Assembly: GCF_000212695.1 (NCBI RefSeq)
Contig: NC_015514.1
Coordinates: 2,356,001 to 2,420,000 of the forward strand
Length of the DNA: 64,000 bases
DNA from: Cellulomonas fimi ATCC 484
GTDB taxonomy: Bacteria > Actinomycetota > Actinomycetes > Actinomycetales > Cellulomonadaceae
Direction of reading: 5' to 3'
Positions within the stretch are counted from its first letter, which is position 1; each line of letters begins with the position of its first letter. Shown here piece by piece: positions 43,866 through 53,218 of this stretch. The position numbers and the translations under genes were made by a program. The notes below the pieces were generated by a model. That model was not told where the DNA came from, made no database searches, and worked only from the letters and a program-made list of their open reading frames with translations.

Positions 43866-43888
43866 GGGCGACTCCGTGCGTGGGCGAC

Positions 43889-45505
<1,617 letters not shown>

Positions 45506-45557
45506 GAACGACCTTTCGGCAGCAAGACACCCGGAGCGAGCCGGGAGGTAGACCCAT

Positions 45558-45563
45558 ATTGTA
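45558..45563 (-). promoter_or_regulatory. -10 box TACAAT of sigA
   Basis: On the minus strand TACAAT (45563-45558), in one of the few AT-rich spots of the region, gives a start near 45551 and a leader of about 45 bases. I see no convincing -35 box. Confidence 0.5.
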
Positions 45564-45720
45564 CCGGCGGACACCGACGAGAGCGGTGCCCGCGCGGGTG
45601 TGGCGCCGTCGTGGGCGCGTGCACGGGGGGCTGACACGTACCCAACGCGCGAGAGGGGTCGAGGATTCCCGCCGGGGCGGCGGTCTGCGCGGTCCGGGTG
45701 CGGGCGTCCCGCGAGGCCGG

Positions 45721-46119
45721 TCAGAGCGCGGCGGGCTTCACCGTCAGGACGGGGCACGGCGCGTCGAACAGCACGCGCTGCGCGTTGGCGCCGAGGATGA
45801 GCTTGCCGACCGGGCTGCGCCGCCGCAGACCGATGACCACGAGCTGAGCGCCCGTCTCCTCCGCGGTCCCGATGAGGTCCTCGGCGACGTCGCCGCCCTC
45901 GAGCAGCCGCACCTCGTGCGAGATGCCCTCGGCCGCGAGGTCAGACTCCACCTGGGCGAGCGCGTCACGCGTCGCGGCACGCTCCTGCTCCGCCTCGTCG
46001 GGGCGCGCGCTGACGACCACGACGACCCGGGTGTCGTGGCGTCGCGCCTCCTCGAGCGCGGCGTCCAGCGCCGCCCGACCCTCGGGGGTCGCCAGGTACC
46101 CGACCACGATGCCGCCCAT
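45721..46119 (-). CDS. Universal stress protein, UspA family
   Basis: A 132-residue single-domain Usp[20 protein letters not shown] opens the fold, and the ATP-binding end is [20 protein letters not shown] (the G-2x-G-9x-G-S/N pattern). It is predicted to be cytosolic and to bind ATP. ATG 46119 follows GGGAGGGG. It is an isolated gene between sigA and DUF4192. Confidence 0.88.
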   Translation of the reverse strand: MGGIVVGYLATPEGRAALDAALEEARRHDTRVVVVVSARPDEAEQERAATRDALAQVESDLAAEGISHEVRLLEGGDVAEDLIGTAEETGAQLVVIGLRRRSPVGKLILGANAQRVLFDAPCPVLTVKPAAL

Positions 46120-46254
46120 GGGGCCCCTCCCTCGTCCGCAGCGGTCCCGCCGTCGTGATCCGCCGTGGCGGTGACGCTACCCGAGGTCCGGCCCGCGTAC
46201 GAGGTCACGCGTCGCCCACCTGCCGTTTCGCCGGTGCGCGGGGCACACGCGCCC

Positions 46255-47484
46255 TCACCCCGCACGACGGAGCCAGCCCGGCGCGACCGCTGCCGCGAGC
46301 AGGGCGTGCACGAGGAGGGCGAGCGTGTGCTGCGGCTCGTCCTCGAGGGCGCGGTCGAGCAGCACCGCGGCACGGGCACCGTCGCCGCGCCACCAGGCCA
46401 GCACGGCGAGCAGCGTCAGGGCGGGCGCCTGGTGACCGGTGCGTCCGTGCGCGACGACCTGCTCGAGCGCACGCTCCCCTGCGCACGGCGACGGCGGCGG
46501 GGGCGTCGAGCGCGCGGGGTCGACGATCGCGGCGACGGCGGCACCCACCTCGGCGTGCACGGCGGGCGCGAGCGGCTCGACCTGCACGCTGCGCTCGGGG
46601 AGGTCGTCGTCGCCCCCGACGAACGAGACGAGCACCGCGTCGCGCACGCGGCGGTCGCGCAGCCCGGCCTCCAGGTGCCCCCAGGGCGCGGCGACGACCG
46701 CGCCGGCACCGCCCCGTCCGGCCGCACGCGCGTTCTCGCCGCCCACGGGGGCGGGCACGTCGGCGTCCCCGTCGCGACCGTCGGTCGCGCCCTCACGGGC
46801 GATCACGGCCTCCTGGGTCGCGACCGCGCGCCGCCAGGCGGACACGCAGCCCGCGCGCCAGCGCGCGACGTCCTCGGGCCCGGCCGCGAGCGCCTCGGCG
46901 TGCCTGCCCTCCCACCGACGCCGTGACCGGGCCGTGCCGCGGCGCCGCTCGGCGTCCGCCGGGGGGATCCGGGCGAGCGCGTCGCGCGACTCGGCCACCG
47001 CGGAGCCGGCCAGGACGAGGCGCGCGCCCGTCTGCGTGGCGTCGAGCTCGCGCAGGGGACGCCCACCCGGCGGGCAGCAGTCCTGCGCGCAGTCCAGGGC
47101 GAGGTAGCCCGTCGCGCAGACGACCCACACGTGCACCTCGCCCAGGGCGACGGCGGCGGCCTCACGGAAGACGTCGACCGCCCGGTGCACGGCCGCACCT
47201 GCGGCCGCCGGGCCCAGCCGCGGGTCGTGGTCCGTGTAGACGACGAGCAGCGCGCGCCGCGCCCCGTCGTCGTCGAGGAGGGCGACCAGCGCACGCGCCC
47301 GCGCACCGCCCTCGACGGGGTCGGCGAGGGCGTCCACGTCCGCGCGCACGACGAGGCCGACCGTGCCGCGGGGCGGACGCAGCGAGACGGCCACGACGCT
47401 CTCCCGGGGCCGGAACCCGAGCCGGTGCGGGACGAGGGCGAGCAGCTCGCGCGGTTCGCTGACGCGCAGGGTGGTGGTGTCCAT
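46255..47484 (-). CDS. DUF4192 family protein
   Basis: A 409-residue protein. The first half is typical of DUF4192: SEPRELLALVPHRLGFRPRE, then VVAVSLRPPRG and the Cys-containing LALDCAQDCCPPGGRPL. The C-terminal half is helical with an Ala/Arg-rich end (LLAVLAWWRGDGARAAVLLD), resembling tetratricopeptide-like packing. Function unknown. ATG 47484 is the conserved start (MDTTTLRVSEPRELLALVP). It lies divergent from the lipoprotein gene. Confidence 0.8.
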   Translation of the reverse strand: MDTTTLRVSEPRELLALVPHRLGFRPRESVVAVSLRPPRGTVGLVVRADVDALADPVEGGARARALVALLDDDGARRALLVVYTDHDPRLGPAAAGAAVHRAVDVFREAAAVALGEVHVWVVCATGYLALDCAQDCCPPGGRPLRELDATQTGARLVLAGSAVAESRDALARIPPADAERRRGTARSRRRWEGRHAEALAAGPEDVARWRAGCVSAWRRAVATQEAVIAREGATDGRDGDADVPAPVGGENARAAGRGGAGAVVAAPWGHLEAGLRDRRVRDAVLVSFVGGDDDLPERSVQVEPLAPAVHAEVGAAVAAIVDPARSTPPPPSPCAGERALEQVVAHGRTGHQAPALTLLAVLAWWRGDGARAAVLLDRALEDEPQHTLALLVHALLAAAVAPGWLRRAG

Positions 47485-47628
47485 GCGAGGACCCCACCGC
47501 ACGGAGCGCCCCGCCCGGCGGGCCGCACCCGAGGGCTGTGCGCGCCGCACGCGCCGGGCGGGGATGTGGACGGCTCGGCGTCGCCGCCCCCGCTGCGCGT
47601 GCCCCCTCCCGCCCCGGGGCGCCCCGAC

Positions 47629-47634
47629 TACCCT
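47629..47634 (+). promoter_or_regulatory. -10-like TACCCT, leaderless-type
   Basis: TACCCT is 6 bases before GTG 47641 of the lipoprotein gene. Confidence 0.45.
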
Positions 47635-47640
47635 GGCCCG

Positions 47641-48165
47641 GTGCCCCGCCCGTCGACGTCCGCCCTGCTGCTCGCCCTCGCCGTGACCGGCGCCGCGACC
47701 GCCTGCTCGACGAGCGCACCCGCGACGCTCGACCCGACCGACGCCGCCACCGCGTCGGTGTCGGCCCAGCCGTCCCCGACCGAGTCCCTGCTGCCGGAGC
47801 AGGAGGTCACGGGCTCGGCGGTCGGCGCGCTCGCCGACGGCTTCCCGACCGACCTCGTGCCGCTGCCCGCGGGCGCCGAGGTGCTCGTCTCGTCCGCGCG
47901 CCCCGTCGAGGGCACCGACCTGCTTGAGATCAGCCTCAACCTGCGCACGGCCCAGGACGCCGCCGGCCTCCTGGAGGCGGTGCGCGCGCCGCTGCTCGCG
48001 GCGGGCTTCGCCGAGGCCGCCCCACCGGCCCCCGAGGCGGGCCTCGCCGCGCAGACGACGTTCTCGCGCGGTGACGGCAGCGAGCTGCTCGTCGTCGGCG
48101 TGCTGGACCGCGACGAGGTGCGCACGCTCACCCTCGGCGGTCGGGTCCGCCCGGCGACCGCCTAG
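47641..48165 (+). CDS. Putative secreted lipoprotein, 174 residues
   Basis: A signal peptide (about residues 5-20, hydrophobic LLLALAVTGAATA) ends at Cys22 in a lipobox-like ATAC. A Ser/Thr/Pro-rich linker follows, and a ~110-residue domain (SLNLRTAQDAAGLLEAVRAP...). I do not recognise the domain; it may be an extracellular binding protein. The stop lies inside the promoter region of the next gene: TAGGCT, the -10-like box of the polyprenyl synthase gene, uses the TAG stop. No clear family. Confidence 0.7.
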   Translation: MPRPSTSALLLALAVTGAATACSTSAPATLDPTDAATASVSAQPSPTESLLPEQEVTGSAVGALADGFPTDLVPLPAGAEVLVSSARPVEGTDLLEISLNLRTAQDAAGLLEAVRAPLLAAGFAEAAPPAPEAGLAAQTTFSRGDGSELLVVGVLDRDEVRTLTLGGRVRPATA

Positions 48166-48168
48166 GCT
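48163..48168 (+). promoter_or_regulatory. -10-like TAGGCT, leaderless-type, on the lipoprotein stop
   Basis: TAGGCT overlaps the TAG stop of the lipoprotein gene and lies 6 bases before ATG 48175 of the polyprenyl diphosphate synthase gene. Confidence 0.45.
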
Positions 48169-48174
48169 GCGGAC

Positions 48175-49293
48175 ATGACCGCCGAGCCCGCTCTCGTCGA
48201 CCTCGAGGACGTCCGGACCCAGGTCGACGCGGTGCTCGCCGACCACGTCGAGCGGCTCCGCAGGGAGCTCGAGCCCACCGGCGACGACACCCTCCCCCTC
48301 GTCGACGCGGTCGCACGGATGCTGTCGGGCGGCAAGCGGCTGCGCGCGGCGTTCTGCTGGTGGTCGTGGCGTGCGCACGGGGGCGTGCCCGGCACGCCCG
48401 AGGCCGGGACGGTCGTGCGCGTCGGCGCCGCGCTCGAGCTGTTCCAGGCCGCGGCGCTGTTCCACGACGACGTCATGGACGAGTCCGACACGCGACGCGG
48501 CATGCCGTCGGCGCACCGCGCGTTCGAGGCCATGCACGTCGAGCGCGGGCTCTCCGGCGACGTGCGCCAGTTCGGCATGTCCGCCGCGATCCTCCTCGGC
48601 GACCTCGCGCTGGTCGCGAGCGAGCAGGAGTTCGCGTCCGCGCTCGCCGACGCCCCCACGTCACGGGCACGACGGTCCCGCGCGGTCTACGACCTCATGC
48701 GCACCGAGGTCACGGTCGGGCAGTACCTCGACGTGCTCGCCCAGTCGCTGCCGTGGGGCGACGACCCGGACGCGGACGAGAGCCGTGCCCGTGCGGTGAT
48801 CCGCGCGAAGTCCGCCCGCTACAGCGTCGAGCACCCGCTGACCCTGGGCGCGGCGCTCGCGGACGCCGACGACGAGAGCCTCGCCGCGTGCCGGCAGGTC
48901 GGGCTCCCGCTCGGCGAGGCGTTCCAGCTGCGCGACGACCTGCTGGGCGTGTTCGGCGACCCGGGCGCGACCGGCAAGCCTGCCGGCGACGACCTGCGCG
49001 AGGGCAAGCGGACGGTCCTCGTCGCGCGCACGCTGCGCCGGGCGCGCGCCGCGGGCGACGACGCCACGGTGCGGCTCCTGCGCGAGAACCTGGGTGACCG
49101 CGGCATGAGCGCGGGCACGATCGACCGCCTCGCCGGGGCGATCGCGTCGTCCGGGGCCGTCGAGGACGTCGAGCAGACCATCGCGGAGCTGTCCGACCGC
49201 GCGTTCACCCGCATGGCCGAGCTCGACTGGCAGGAGCCCGCCGCCGGGCGGCTGGCGCAGCTCGCGCACGCGGCGGTCGACCGCCGGGCCTGA
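48175..49293 (+). CDS. Polyprenyl diphosphate synthase (geranylgeranyl-type)
   Basis: A 372-residue trans-isoprenyl diphosphate synthase. LSGGKRLRAAFC is the first conserved block, the first Asp-rich motif is ALFHDDVMDESDTRRG and the second FQLRDDLLGVFGD. It chains isopentenyl diphosphate onto an allylic starter to give C20 or longer products for quinones, carotenoids or cell-wall carriers; chain length cannot be read. It resembles IdsA2 (Rv2173). Leaderless-type start ATG 48175. The IPP it uses comes from the MEP pathway begun by dxs at 10-12 kb. Confidence 0.9.
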   Translation: MTAEPALVDLEDVRTQVDAVLADHVERLRRELEPTGDDTLPLVDAVARMLSGGKRLRAAFCWWSWRAHGGVPGTPEAGTVVRVGAALELFQAAALFHDDVMDESDTRRGMPSAHRAFEAMHVERGLSGDVRQFGMSAAILLGDLALVASEQEFASALADAPTSRARRSRAVYDLMRTEVTVGQYLDVLAQSLPWGDDPDADESRARAVIRAKSARYSVEHPLTLGAALADADDESLAACRQVGLPLGEAFQLRDDLLGVFGDPGATGKPAGDDLREGKRTVLVARTLRRARAAGDDATVRLLRENLGDRGMSAGTIDRLAGAIASSGAVEDVEQTIAELSDRAFTRMAELDWQEPAAGRLAQLAHAAVDRRA

Positions 49294-49349
49294 CGGCGTC
49301 GGGCCGGGACGCGACGTCGCGAGAGCGGCCCGTCCAGCCGTCGACGCCG
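49294..49349. terminator. Hairpin between the polyprenyl synthase and Rv2175c-like genes
   Basis: Outer stem CGGCGTCG/CGACGCCG (49294-49301 with 49342-49349) and an inner GGGCC/GGCCC pairing lie between convergent genes. Confidence 0.5.
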
Positions 49350-49353
49350 CTGC

Positions 49354-49767
49354 TCAGAGCTCGGCCTGGGCCCGGCGGCGCACCTCGGTCTTGCGGCCCT
49401 CGCGCAGCGCGTCCACCGGCGCACCGGGCAGCGAGTCGTCGGGCGTGAAGAGCCAGGCGATCGCCTCGGCGTCGGAGAAGCCGGCGTCCGCGAGCACGGT
49501 GAGCGTGCCGTGCAGCGACGCGAGCACGGTCGACGTGCCGTCCTCACGCGGGGTCGTCGCCTGCGACGGCTCGGCGAGGTGCGCGGGGACGAGGAAGCGG
49601 GCGGGCACCGACAGGACGGGCGGCTCGCCGCGCCGCACGCCGACGAGACGGCGCTCCTGCAGCAGGCGGCGGACCTTGCCGGCGTCGAGGCCGATCCGTT
49701 CGGCCACGTCGGGCACGGTCAGCCACTCGTCGACGAGGCGGTCCAGGGCGGTCGTGGAGTCGTTCAC
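49354..49767 (-). CDS. Rv2175c-like DNA-binding protein
   Basis: A 137-residue protein with an N-terminal winged-helix region (DEWLTVPDVAERIGLDAGKV, then RRLLQERRLVGVRRG) and a C-terminal helical domain (LHGTLTVLADAGFSDAEAIA). Mycobacterial Rv2175c binds DNA and is a PknL substrate, next to pknL; here a PASTA kinase lies 1.4 kb away. The N-terminal NDSTTA contains Thr residues that could be phosphorylated. The start GTG 49767 is leaderless-type. Confidence 0.85.
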   Translation of the reverse strand: MNDSTTALDRLVDEWLTVPDVAERIGLDAGKVRRLLQERRLVGVRRGEPPVLSVPARFLVPAHLAEPSQATTPREDGTSTVLASLHGTLTVLADAGFSDAEAIAWLFTPDDSLPGAPVDALREGRKTEVRRRAQAEL

Positions 49768-49773
49768 CCGTCA

Positions 49774-49779
49774 AGCGTA
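49774..49779 (-). promoter_or_regulatory. -10-like TACGCT, leaderless-type
   Basis: On the minus strand TACGCT is 6 bases before GTG 49767 of the Rv2175c-like gene. Confidence 0.45.
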
Positions 49780-49912
49780 CGCATCCCGGAATGACAGGCG
49801 TGCAATTCGCCCACGCGCTTTCCCTCACCGATTACCTGGGCTACGTTCGCATTCAGTCACTTCTTTCACACCAGCACCACGGGTCACTCCCGACCCGACC
49901 GAGGGGACCGCC

Positions 49913-51082
49913 ATGACGACGCTCGCCACCTCCCGCTCCGACGGGCTGCGCCGCGCCGCGACCGGCACCGGCGCCACGCTCGCCCTGGCCGCCGTCGCCG
50001 TGACCGCCACCGGGACGGCGGCGCACGCCGACGAGCAGTACACGGTGCGCGAGGGCGACACGGTCAGCCACATCGCCGCCCGCCACGGCACCACGGTGGG
50101 TGCGGTGTCGCAGGCCAACGCGCTGCGCGACGCGTCCCGCATCCGGATCGGCCAGGTGCTGACCATCCCCTCCGGCTCGACCGGCGTGCGCGTCGCGCCC
50201 GCCGCGACGCCCGCTCCCGCCGCTCCGGCGACGACGTACACCGTGCGCTCGGGCGACACGGTCAGCCGCATCGCGTCGCGCAGCGGCACCACCGTGGCGG
50301 CGATCGTCGCCGCCAACGGCCTGGACGCGCGCGCCTTCATCCGCGCCGGCCAGACCCTCACGATCCCCGGCGCAGGCGGCGTCGCCGCACCGGCACCGGC
50401 GGCCGCGGCTGCCACCACGACCGCCGCGACCCACACAGTGGTCAGCGGTGACACGGTGTCCGCGATCGCGACGCGGTACGGCACGACCGTCGCGGCCGTC
50501 GTCGCCGCGAACGGGCTCGACGCCCGGGCGCGCATCCGCGCCGGCCAGACCCTCACGATCCCGGGTGCGGCCGCCGTCGCGGCGCCGACGAGCACCGGGG
50601 TCGGCAACACCTTCGCCGGGCGCACCTACCCGGACACGGTCGTCGCCGCCGCGAACGCCAACCTCGCGACGCTGCGCGGCTCCGCGGTGCCGTCCAAGGC
50701 GGAGATGCAGGCCAAGATCGTCGCGACCGCGCGGTCGTTCGGCGTCGACCCCGCGCTCGCGCTCGCCGTCGCCTACCAGGAGTCCGGCTTCAACCACGCC
50801 GTCGTGTCCCCCGCCAACGCGATCGGCACCATGCAGGTCATCCCGTCCTCGGGCGCGTGGGCCTCCGACCTCGTCGGCCGCAAGCTCGACCTGCTCAACC
50901 CCGACGACAACGTCACCGCGGGGGTCGCGATCCTGCGCTCGCTCGTGCGCAACGCGCCCGACCTGCCCACGGCGATCGCGGGCTACTACCAGGGCGCGGC
51001 GTCGGTGAAGCGCAACGGCATGTACACCGACACCCAGCGGTACGTCGCCAACGTCCAGTCCCACATGACGCGCTTCCGCTGA
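49913..51082 (+). CDS. Secreted three-LysM lytic transglycosylase
   Basis: A 389-residue cell-wall enzyme. Residues 1-39 are a signal peptide (cleavage near AHA/DEQ). Three LysM domains follow at about 43-87, 105-150 and 168-214 (each YTVRxGDTVSxIAxR...), which bind peptidoglycan. The C-terminal domain (250-385) is a soluble lytic transglycosylase fold with the catalytic Glu in AYQESGFN and the AIGTMQVIPSS segment. It cleaves glycan strands for wall turnover. Start ATG 49913 with GAGGGG. A TACGTT at 49842-49847 is a plausible -10. Confidence 0.92.
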   Translation: MTTLATSRSDGLRRAATGTGATLALAAVAVTATGTAAHADEQYTVREGDTVSHIAARHGTTVGAVSQANALRDASRIRIGQVLTIPSGSTGVRVAPAATPAPAAPATTYTVRSGDTVSRIASRSGTTVAAIVAANGLDARAFIRAGQTLTIPGAGGVAAPAPAAAAATTTAATHTVVSGDTVSAIATRYGTTVAAVVAANGLDARARIRAGQTLTIPGAAAVAAPTSTGVGNTFAGRTYPDTVVAAANANLATLRGSAVPSKAEMQAKIVATARSFGVDPALALAVAYQESGFNHAVVSPANAIGTMQVIPSSGAWASDLVGRKLDLLNPDDNVTAGVAILRSLVRNAPDLPTAIAGYYQGAASVKRNGMYTDTQRYVANVQSHMTRFR

Positions 51083-51119
51083 CCAGCGCGGGGTGCGACG
51101 ATCCGGGCACGCCCGACCG

Positions 51120-51125
51120 TAGACT
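51120..51125 (+). promoter_or_regulatory. -10-like TAGACT, leaderless-type
   Basis: TAGACT lies 7 bases before GTG 51133 of the PASTA kinase gene. Confidence 0.5.
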
Positions 51126-51132
51126 CCTGCGC

Positions 51133-53136
51133 GTGGGAGCCACCGTCACCGATCCGCTCGTGGGCCGCCTGGTCGACGGGCGGTACGAGGTCGTGTCCCG
51201 CATCGCCCGCGGGGGGATGGCGACCGTCTACCTGGCGGTCGACCGCCGGCTGGACCGGGACGTCGCCCTCAAGGTGATGCACCCGCACCTGGCGGAGGGG
51301 ACGTCCGGGTCCGACTTCGTCGCGCGGTTCCGCCGTGAGGCGCGCACGGCCGCGCGGCTCACGCACCCGGGCCTAGTCGGGGTCTTCGACCAGGGCCTCG
51401 ACGGCGAGACGAGCTACCTGACGATGGAGTACGTCGACGGTTCGAACCTGCGCCGTCGCATCGCCGAACGCGGCGCGCTGAGCGTCGGCGAGGCGCTCCA
51501 CGTGACCGCGTGCGTGCTCGACGCGCTCGCCGCCGCGCACCGCGTCGGGCTCGTGCACCGGGACATCAAGCCGGAGAACGTGCTGCTGGCCTCCGACGAG
51601 CGCGTCAAGCTCGCGGACTTCGGCCTCGCCCGGGCGGTCACGGAGGTCACCTCGACCACGACCGGCACCGTGCTCGGGACGGTCGCCTACCTCGCGCCGG
51701 AGCTCGTCGTGCGCGGCGCGAGCGACGCCCGGACCGACGTGTACGCGTGCGGGATCCTGCTGTACGAGATGCTCGTGGGCGCCCAGCCCTTCACCGGCGA
51801 GACACCGATCCAGGTCGCCTTCCAGCACGTCAACAACGACGTGCCGCCGCCGTCGGACGCCGTCCCGTGGCTCCCTGCCGAGGTCGACGAGCTCGTGCTC
51901 GCGCTCGCGTCGCGGTCCCCGGACGACCGGCCCGTGGACGCCGCGGCAGCCCTGGCCCTCGTCCGGCGCACGCGCGCCGCGCTCGACGAGGCGACGCTCG
52001 CCCGGCACGCGGACGTCGCACCGTCGATCGCCCTGCCCGCCGCGACCGACCCCGACGAGACGGACCTCGAGGACACGGCCGACGAGGCCGACGCGGGCCA
52101 GGCCACGACGCGGCTGGCGACCGTGCCGCCGGGGTCGACCGTCGCCCTGCCGATCGGTCTCGGCGGGTCCGTCCCGTCCGTCCCCGTGCCCGTCGTGCAC
52201 GAGCCGGAACGCCCTCGGCGCCGCCGCGGCCGGGTGCTCGCGCTGGTCCTCGCGCTCGTCCTCGCGCTCGCAGGCGCGGGCACGTGGTGGTACCTGCAGG
52301 TCGGGCCCGGTGCCTGGACCACGGTGCCCACCGTCACGGCGCTCACCGAGGACCAGGCGCGCGAGGTGCTCGACGACGCCGGCCTGAGGGCCACCGCCGT
52401 GCAGGCGTTCGACGCGACCGCTCCGGCCGGCACGGTCGTCGCGGCGGAGCCGGCCGTCGGCGAGCCCGTGCGCAAGGACGGAAGCGTCGAGCTCACGGTC
52501 TCCAAGGGACCGGACTACGTCAACGTCCCGCAGGGCGTCGTCGGCAAGCTGCAGGCGGAGGCGGAGGCGGCGCTCGTCGCGGCGGGCCTCACGGCCTCCT
52601 ACCCGCCGGCCGAGTACCACGACACCGTGCCGAACGGCGTCGTCATCAGCGCGACCCTGCCCGACGGCTCCCCCGCCGACCCCGGCGCCCGGACCGTCCG
52701 CGACACCGCAGTGGCGCTGGTCGTGTCCAAGGGCCCCGCGCCCGTGACGGTCGTCTCCGTCGTCAACGAGACGCTCGACTCGGCCACCGCGACGCTCGAC
52801 GGGCTGGGTCTCAAGGTCGCGACCGCCGAGGCGTTCAGCGACACCGTCGAAGCCGGTCACGTCATCTCGCAGGACCCGGCGGACAAGACGGAGCTGCACC
52901 GCGGCGACACCGTCACGCTCACGATCTCGAAGGGCCCGGAGCTGTTGCCCGTGCCCAACGTGTACGGCACCAACGTGAAGGACGCGACGAAGACCCTCCA
53001 GGACGCGGGGTTCGTGGTTAAGGTCGCGCATCCGCAGGGGATCTCACCGTTGAACATGGTCTACTCGCAGAACCCAGAAGGCGGGGACGGCAAGTCCGCA
53101 CCTAAGGGGAGCACCGTCACGATCAACGTGTTCTAA
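51133..53136 (+). CDS. Membrane Ser/Thr kinase with four PASTA domains
   Basis: A 667-residue PknB/PknL-type kinase. Residues ~18-285 form the kinase: glycine loop ARGGMATVYLA, catalytic VHRDIKPENVLL, DFGLAR and GTVAYLAPE. A juxtamembrane linker leads to a single transmembrane helix (~367-388), then four extracellular PASTA domains, which bind muropeptides or lipid II. It probably senses wall state and acts on cell-wall and division proteins. Leaderless-type start at GTG 51133. It is only 50 bases from the LysM gene and near the Rv2175c-like gene, a known type of kinase substrate. Confidence 0.93.
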   Translation: MGATVTDPLVGRLVDGRYEVVSRIARGGMATVYLAVDRRLDRDVALKVMHPHLAEGTSGSDFVARFRREARTAARLTHPGLVGVFDQGLDGETSYLTMEYVDGSNLRRRIAERGALSVGEALHVTACVLDALAAAHRVGLVHRDIKPENVLLASDERVKLADFGLARAVTEVTSTTTGTVLGTVAYLAPELVVRGASDARTDVYACGILLYEMLVGAQPFTGETPIQVAFQHVNNDVPPPSDAVPWLPAEVDELVLALASRSPDDRPVDAAAALALVRRTRAALDEATLARHADVAPSIALPAATDPDETDLEDTADEADAGQATTRLATVPPGSTVALPIGLGGSVPSVPVPVVHEPERPRRRRGRVLALVLALVLALAGAGTWWYLQVGPGAWTTVPTVTALTEDQAREVLDDAGLRATAVQAFDATAPAGTVVAAEPAVGEPVRKDGSVELTVSKGPDYVNVPQGVVGKLQAEAEAALVAAGLTASYPPAEYHDTVPNGVVISATLPDGSPADPGARTVRDTAVALVVSKGPAPVTVVSVVNETLDSATATLDGLGLKVATAEAFSDTVEAGHVISQDPADKTELHRGDTVTLTISKGPELLPVPNVYGTNVKDATKTLQDAGFVVKVAHPQGISPLNMVYSQNPEGGDGKSAPKGSTVTINVF

Positions 53137-53151
53137 GTTTCGCCCGGGCCG

Positions 53152-53196
53152 CGACCGAGGCCCCGGCCGGATGCGGTCCGGCCGGGGCCTCGGTCG
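53152..53196. terminator. Bidirectional hairpin between the PASTA kinase and aroG
   Basis: A perfect 20-bp stem (53152-53171 with 53177-53196) with a 5-base loop; the longest perfect stem in the window. Confidence 0.8.
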
Positions 53197-53218
53197 TGCG
53201 ACGTGCCGTCGATCTCAG

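Noticed and set aside
49768..49912. c-di-AMP (ydaO-type) riboswitch before the LysM gene
   Set aside because: The position fits known actinobacterial cases but I could not find the conserved core motifs, and the leader is short.
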